A stretch of DNA of 9,090 nucleotides from Methanocalculus sp. (GTDB lineage Archaea; Halobacteriota; Methanomicrobia; Methanomicrobiales; Methanocorpusculaceae). The translations under genes were made by a program, and so were the position numbers. The notes under the pieces are model-generated. The model was not told the origin of the DNA, did no database searches, and saw only the letters and a program-made list of their open reading frames with translations. The stretch spans positions 1-9,090 of the forward strand of contig NZ_JARVGN010000042.1 of NCBI RefSeq assembly GCF_029762515.1. The letters run 5' to 3'. Below are positions 5,805-9,090 of this stretch, piece after piece. Position 1 is the stretch's first letter. Each line of letters opens with the position of its first letter.

Positions 5805-6626
5805 TCAGAGACGCCGCAGTTTCTGCTCGACCTTCTCAAAGAAGGTCCGTTCGCTTTTTACAAAGAGGGCCGGATCTGCCGATCTCGTTACCCTGATCGA
5901 GCCGGAGAGGCCAAGCGGCTCCACCTCCACCCCGTCGATGACAAGGTTTGCGGGTTTTGTAGTCTCGAGGCGGATCTCGATCTTCCGATCGGTCGAGATG
6001 ATATGGGGGCGGGATGAGAGCATATACGGTGCAAGCGGGACGATCAAAACCCCATCGATCCAGGGATCGACGATCGGACCCCCTCCACTCATCGCATATG
6101 CGGTTGAGCCTGTCGGTGTGCTGAGGATGATCCCATCGGCCCGGAATGTCTCGGCCACATCGCCATCGATGACAATCGAGAACCTGAGCATCTTCGCAGG
6201 GCGTGAAGTGACGATCAATGCCTCATTGAGTGCATCGCCGATCGGGCCATGATCACTCTCAAAGGCAAGCCGCATCCTCTTCTCCACAGAAAAGCCGGGT
6301 TTGAGGGAGGTGAGGAACTCAAGTGCATGGCCCCGTTCGAGATCCGCAAGGAACCCGACCTCACCCCAGTTGATACCGATCACCGGGAGCTGCGGCTGCA
6401 TCTTTGCAACAGCCCTGAGGACGGTTCCGTCCCCCCCGACTGCAACAACCAGATCTGCACGGCCCGGAAGCTCTTCAAAGGAGATTCCGCCATCCATCTT
6501 CAGGGTATCGGCAGTATCGTGTTCAAAGAGCACCGTGTGCCCGGCCATCCGGAGGTCTTCTGCAAGCATCCTTGCAAACGCAAGCGCCTCTTCGCGATCA
6601 ATCCGTGAGACGATGAAATACCGCAT
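5805..6626 (-). CDS. nadK: NAD kinase
   Basis: This 273-residue enzyme phosphorylates NAD to NADP in the cytosol with ATP or polyphosphate. The signatures are complete: VAVGGDGTVLRAV (61-73) with the GGDGT phosphate-donor motif, GINWGEVGFLADL (84-96), DALNEALI (131-138), and the long conserved stretch ILSTPTGSTAYAMSGGGP (167-184). The C-terminal beta domain contains LVIDGVEVEP (228-237). Length is normal for an archaeal NAD kinase. The ATG at 6626 follows AGGTGA with 4 bases between; this ribosome binding site overlaps the stop codon of the upstream phosphatase gene, and the genes are 3 bases apart, so they form one operon with probable translational coupling. The phosphatase-then-kinase order matches the fused NADP phosphatase/NAD kinase of Methanocaldococcus jannaschii. 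Confidence 0.96.
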   Translation of the reverse strand: MRYFIVSRIDREEALAFARMLAEDLRMAGHTVLFEHDTADTLKMDGGISFEELPGRADLVVAVGGDGTVLRAVAKMQPQLPVIGINWGEVGFLADLERGHALEFLTSLKPGFSVEKRMRLAFESDHGPIGDALNEALIVTSRPAKMLRFSIVIDGDVAETFRADGIILSTPTGSTAYAMSGGGPIVDPWIDGVLIVPLAPYMLSSRPHIISTDRKIEIRLETTKPANLVIDGVEVEPLGLSGSIRVTRSADPALFVKSERTFFEKVEQKLRRL

Positions 6627-6629
6627 TCT

Positions 6630-7415
6630 TCACCTGAGATACTCGATCACTTTACGGTGGATCACCGCATTCGTCGCTACCATACACCGCCCGAGAGAGA
6701 CATCGTCGGGGAAACTCACCAGACCGCCATCCGGTGCCGATACTACTCCTCCGGCTTCTGTGCAGATGAGCATTCCGGCGGCGGCATCGGTGATCCTGAG
6801 GGTATTCCTGAGATCGACAAATCCGTCTATCCGGCCGCAGGCAACATAACAGAGTTCAAGTGCTGAGGCGCCAAAGAGCCGCCATCTCCGAATCTCGCTG
6901 CCAAGCCGGATGATACTGGCGGGGTCGAACTTCTTCCCGTACAGGCTCATCGCACAGGTATGCAAAGATGAGACATCCGATACAGAGACTTCCATTCCAT
7001 CCAGAAACGCACCGCCGCCCCGGACTGCATAGAACTCCTCACCGGATGCAAGATCCATCACATACCCCTCTCTCATCTGCCCGTCAACTGCATATCCGAG
7101 GGATATCGCATAGAAGGGGATACCGGCAACGGCATTATAGGTACCGTCGATCGGATCGAGGTAGATCGTCCCCTCCCCACCGGGAAGATCCACAACACCC
7201 GCCTCTTCACTGATCACGAGCCTGCCAACGCCCGCCTCCCTGAGATGATCGAGCACAAGAGACTCGGCAACATCATCGATCACCTCAGTCGGGGTCTGAT
7301 CCGCACCCATCCCGATCTCCGCTCCACCCTGCTCGGTACCGACGAGATCGCGGATTTCTGCACGGAGCCGGATGGAGAGCTGCTGGCATGCGGCAAGGAA
7401 GGGCGTTTCATTCAT
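6630..7415 (-). CDS. Inositol monophosphatase / fructose-1,6-bisphosphatase family phosphatase, possibly NADP phosphatase
   Basis: The 261-residue protein belongs to the metal-dependent, lithium-sensitive phosphatase superfamily. Metal ligands are visible in ISEEAG (E70, E71), YLDPIDGTYN (85-94, D87 and D90) and ITDAAAGM (208-215, D210). In the second motif the usual Phe after TxN is Ala. GADQTPTEVID (37-47) matches the first motif (GxDG-T-D), with Gln for Gly. Archaeal members act on inositol monophosphate and fructose 1,6-bisphosphate, and some on NADP. The adjacent NAD kinase makes an NADP phosphatase role attractive, but the motifs do not separate these substrates. The ATG at 7415 is preferred; the GTG one codon earlier is possible. 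No clear ribosome binding site is present, and the leader is probably short. It is divergent from eIF5A with a 57-base gap. Confidence 0.9.
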   Translation of the reverse strand: MNETPFLAACQQLSIRLRAEIRDLVGTEQGGAEIGMGADQTPTEVIDDVAESLVLDHLREAGVGRLVISEEAGVVDLPGGEGTIYLDPIDGTYNAVAGIPFYAISLGYAVDGQMREGYVMDLASGEEFYAVRGGGAFLDGMEVSVSDVSSLHTCAMSLYGKKFDPASIIRLGSEIRRWRLFGASALELCYVACGRIDGFVDLRNTLRITDAAAGMLICTEAGGVVSAPDGGLVSFPDDVSLGRCMVATNAVIHRKVIEYLR

Positions 7416-7441
7416 CACTGCGTTGTCTTTATGTTCTTTAG

Positions 7442-7455
7442 ATTCAATAAATTAC
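7442..7455. promoter_or_regulatory. AT-rich core of the divergent phosphatase / eIF5A promoter
   Basis: The sequence ATTCAATAAATTAC is centred about 25 bases before the eIF5A ATG (7473) and about 34 bases before the phosphatase ATG (7415). Read on the minus strand it gives AGTAATTTATTG, preceded by AGG, which resembles a BRE. One element may serve both directions. Exact boxes are uncertain. Confidence 0.35.
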
Positions 7456-7472
7456 TCCTGCGAGAAATCATC

Positions 7473-7853
7473 ATGAAAGAACAAACAGAAGTTGGGAAAC
7501 TGAAAGAAGGCCGCTACATGGTCATAGATGACGAACCATGCAAAATTATGACCATCGCCACCTCAAAGCCCGGGAAGCACGGTGCCGCAAAGGCACGGAT
7601 CATGGCTGTCGGCATCTTTGATGGAGTGAAACGGGATTATACATCACCGGTTGGAGCCAAGATCTATGCCCCGATCGTTGAGCGGAAGAGCGCCCAGGTC
7701 ATCTCGATCGCTGCAAATACCGTCTCCTTCATGGATATGAAAGATTACACAAACTTCGAGCTGAATGTCACAGACGACCAGCTGGAACTTATCGAGCCCG
7801 GCAAGGAGATTCCCTACATCGAATCTCTCGGCAAACGCAAGCTTGACATCTGA
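7473..7853 (+). CDS. eif5A: Translation initiation factor 5A (aIF5A, hypusine-containing)
   Basis: The 126-residue protein has the two eIF5A domains: an N-terminal SH3-like barrel with the hypusine loop TSKPGKHGAAKAR (30-42) and a C-terminal OB-fold from about residue 70 (VERKSAQVISIAANTVSFMD to the end). K35 in PGKHG is the lysine converted to hypusine or deoxyhypusine. The factor binds the ribosome and helps peptide-bond formation at difficult sequences such as proline runs. The ATG at 7473 gives the family's N-terminus (MKEQTEVGKLKEGRYMVID). An open frame extends further upstream to 7245, but it would overlap the phosphatase gene antisense and add residues foreign to the family. There is no ribosome binding site, so the mRNA is probably leaderless or nearly so. 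The next gene, agmatinase, starts 2 bases after the stop. Confidence 0.97.
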   Translation: MKEQTEVGKLKEGRYMVIDDEPCKIMTIATSKPGKHGAAKARIMAVGIFDGVKRDYTSPVGAKIYAPIVERKSAQVISIAANTVSFMDMKDYTNFELNVTDDQLELIEPGKEIPYIESLGKRKLDI

Positions 7854-7855
7854 AT

Positions 7856-8716
7856 ATGCAATCCTTTTCAAACTCTCTTTTTGCCGATGCCGAAGCCTCA
7901 TATGAGGATGCACGGTATGTGATATTCGGGGTCCCCTATGACGGGACGACCTCATACAAGCCGGGCACCCGTGCCGCACCCGCTGCGATCAGGGCAATCT
8001 CGTATAATTTCGAGCCATACATGCCTGAGTACGGGTTTGAGCTTACCGATATCCCCTTCACCGATCTCGGGGATCTCTACCCGGAGGCAGATCCGGAGAC
8101 GGTCGCAGCCCAGGTTGAGGATACCGTCTCGATGATCCTCTCTGACGGGAAAGTGCCGGTGATGCTCGGCGGCGAGCATTCGATCACCATCGGTGCAGTG
8201 CGCGCTGCCATGCCGAAATGGTATGTCGTCTGTGATGCACATCTGGATTTCCAGGACGAATACCGGGGATCCCGCTACAACCATGATTGTGTCTCGGCAC
8301 GGGTCCGCGATCTCGGCATAGATAATATCATCATCATCGGTGCGCGGAGCGGATCCCGGGAGGAGTTTGAGGCGGCGGCACACCACCGGATCTATACCGC
8401 AGATGAGGTGCATGACCGGGGGATCAACGCCATCATCGGCGAGGTGAAAGCCGCCATCGGCGGAGACGCAATCTACCTCTCAATAGATGCGGATGCCATC
8501 GACTCATGCCTGACACCGGGGCTCGGGACACCGGATCCCTTCGGGATCACCCACTGGGATCTCCGATCTGTGATCCGGGCGCTTGCAGGTCAGGCTGTGG
8601 CATTCGACTATGTCGAGGTGCTCCCAAATGATTCTGAACAGACTGCCGCGGTTGCCGCAAAGATGATCCGTGAATTCATCGGCAGCCGCGAGCATCCGGC
8701 AAAACAGGAGAGATGA
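7856..8716 (+). CDS. speB: Agmatinase (agmatine ureohydrolase)
   Basis: The enzyme hydrolyses agmatine to putrescine and urea in archaeal polyamine synthesis. The 286-residue protein shows all six manganese ligands of the ureohydrolase fold: H108 in LGGEHS, D127, H129 and D131 in CDAHLDF, and D211 and D213 in SIDADAID. Following motifs TPGLGTPDPFG (220-230) and VEVLPNDSEQTA (253-264) fit the family. Two positions differ from the usual pattern: DP is DS at 216-217 and the GG after the PGxGTP stretch is FG. Neither touches a metal ligand. The start is the ATG at 7856. It has no Shine-Dalgarno sequence but is 2 bases from the eIF5A stop, so reinitiation is likely. The pairing with eIF5A makes sense because putrescine leads to spermidine, the donor for hypusine. 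Other ureohydrolases such as arginase or guanidinobutyrase are less likely. Confidence 0.9.
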   Translation: MQSFSNSLFADAEASYEDARYVIFGVPYDGTTSYKPGTRAAPAAIRAISYNFEPYMPEYGFELTDIPFTDLGDLYPEADPETVAAQVEDTVSMILSDGKVPVMLGGEHSITIGAVRAAMPKWYVVCDAHLDFQDEYRGSRYNHDCVSARVRDLGIDNIIIIGARSGSREEFEAAAHHRIYTADEVHDRGINAIIGEVKAAIGGDAIYLSIDADAIDSCLTPGLGTPDPFGITHWDLRSVIRALAGQAVAFDYVEVLPNDSEQTAAVAAKMIREFIGSREHPAKQER

Positions 8717-8729
8717 AGAAGAGATGAGA

Positions 8730-8793
8730 CGAACCCGGATGAAGAACAGATCAGGCATTCCGGAAATGATCGGAACAGTTGTGAACGGGTTCG
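8730..8793. repeat. 8-base inverted repeat with a central palindrome upstream of the DUF47 gene
   Basis: CGAACCCG (8730-8737) and CGGGTTCG (8786-8793) are perfect inverted copies 48 bases apart. The perfect palindrome TTCCGGAA (8758-8765) lies midway between them. All of it is in the 124-base gap between agmatinase and the DUF47 gene, just before a TATA-like sequence, so it could be an operator pair or an mRNA 3' structure of the agmatinase transcript. No function is shown. Confidence 0.5.
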
Positions 8794-8802
8794 AATCAAG
8801 AC

Positions 8803-8814
8803 CTTTTTATTCTT
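8803..8814 (+). promoter_or_regulatory. TATA-like box before DUF47 gene, overlapping a T-run
   Basis: CTTTTTATTCTT lies about 32 bases before the GTG at 8841. It can act as a TATA element with a start near 8834, and its five T (8804-8808) could also help terminate the agmatinase transcript. Confidence 0.4.
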
Positions 8815-8840
8815 AAGATTCCTTGTAAGAGTGGTGTCTT

Positions 8841-9090
8841 GTGAGTTTACGAGACTGGATTATTCCAAATGATCATGTCTTCTATGATATCTTCGAGCAG
8901 CTCGCGGATACTACAACAGAGGCTGCACGCCTGCTTGTTGATCTTATTGATGACTATACCAATATCGAGCAGAAGGTCAAAGCGATCAAGAAATTCGAAC
9001 ACCAGGGTGATGCCCTTGCCCACCGGGCATATGCCGAGCTGAACAGGAGCTTCATCACCCCGCTTGAGCCCGAGGAGATATCACGGCTGA
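8841..9090 (+). CDS. DUF47 / PhoU-like protein, likely phosphate-transport accessory (3'-truncated)
   Basis: The frame opens with GTG (MSLRDWIIPNDHVFYDIFEQL...) and runs to the window edge with no stop, giving 83 residues. The usual family length is about 210, so well over half is missing. The visible part is all helical and has the DUF47 hallmark: the start FYDIFEQLAD, then IKKFEHQGDALAHRAYAELN and SFITPLEPEEISRL. That block matches the family's E-x2-(A/G)D-x-L-x-H and FITPL-x-x-E(D)I signature. DUF47 proteins are usually encoded next to a Pit-type phosphate permease and are thought to regulate or assist it; whether one follows here lies outside the window. The GTG start has GGTG 4 bases upstream. 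No other family start is near, and the ATG at codon position further in would cut the first helix. Confidence 0.9.
   Translation, partial: MSLRDWIIPNDHVFYDIFEQLADTTTEAARLLVDLIDDYTNIEQKVKAIKKFEHQGDALAHRAYAELNRSFITPLEPEEISRL

Noticed and set aside
6301..6849. 182-codon plus-strand open frame over nadK and the phosphatase
   Set aside because: It is antisense to two clear genes, rich in Arg, Ser and Pro as expected of a GC-rich shadow frame, and has no recognisable domain.
7245..7472. Upstream extension of the eIF5A reading frame
   Set aside because: It runs antisense through the phosphatase gene, adds 76 residues with no family similarity, and skips the standard eIF5A N-terminus at 7473.
8786..8801. 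tRNA T-arm-like GGGTTCGAATC before the DUF47 gene
   Set aside because: The loop looks right, but only two of five T-stem pairs form (positions 8785-8789 against 8797-8801), and there is no acceptor stem, D-arm or anticodon arm upstream.
1..9090. CRISPR arrays, insertion sequences, toxin-antitoxin or defence genes
   Set aside because: No regularly spaced repeats, transposase-like frames, terminal inverted repeats or small paired toxin-like genes were seen; base and codon use look uniform across the window.

Overview
The window looks like chromosomal DNA of a methanogenic archaeon, most likely of the Methanomicrobiales or a close relative. This is inferred from a Fae-HPS fusion, a hypusine-type initiation factor 5A, a protein with a GIDDTDS motif resembling methanogenesis marker protein 11 or TiaS, archaeal TATA boxes close to start codons, T-run terminators and GGTG-type ribosome binding sites. 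The species was not identified. Almost everything is housekeeping metabolism. I see no insertion sequence, CRISPR array, RNA gene or prophage. No gene-free stretch exceeds 300 bases; the longest are 952-1096 and 8717-8840.

Layout: positions 1-951 (+) hold the 3' part of a Fae-HPS fusion, followed by T-rich terminator sequence. Position 1097-1528 (-) is a SlyD-like FKBP isomerase, divergent from a creatininase-family amidohydrolase at 1628-2386 (+). Both of these have a TATA box placed for leaderless mRNA. From 7415 down to 2389 six genes run on the minus strand in two or three transcription units: inositol monophosphatase-like phosphatase, NAD kinase, a DUF169 protein, an ACT-domain protein, a short homoserine dehydrogenase, and an HTH protein with the GIDDTDS domain. 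The phosphatase is divergent from the eIF5A-agmatinase pair (7473-8716, +). A truncated DUF47/PhoU-like gene begins at 8841 and leaves the window.

Functional groups: (1) ACT protein, homoserine dehydrogenase and the HTH protein overlap one another, so they are probably translated together; they may form a self-regulated threonine/methionine branch. (2) The phosphatase and NAD kinase genes are 3 bases apart, in the order of the domains of the fused NADP phosphatase/NAD kinase of Methanocaldococcus jannaschii, suggesting an NAD/NADP balancing pair. (3) eIF5A and agmatinase are 2 bases apart and linked by metabolism: agmatinase makes putrescine, the route to the spermidine used for the hypusine of eIF5A.

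The least explained pieces are the HTH/Cys-His/GIDDTDS protein and the DUF169 protein. No clearly new multi-gene system is visible; the best candidate is the ACT-hom-HTH module.
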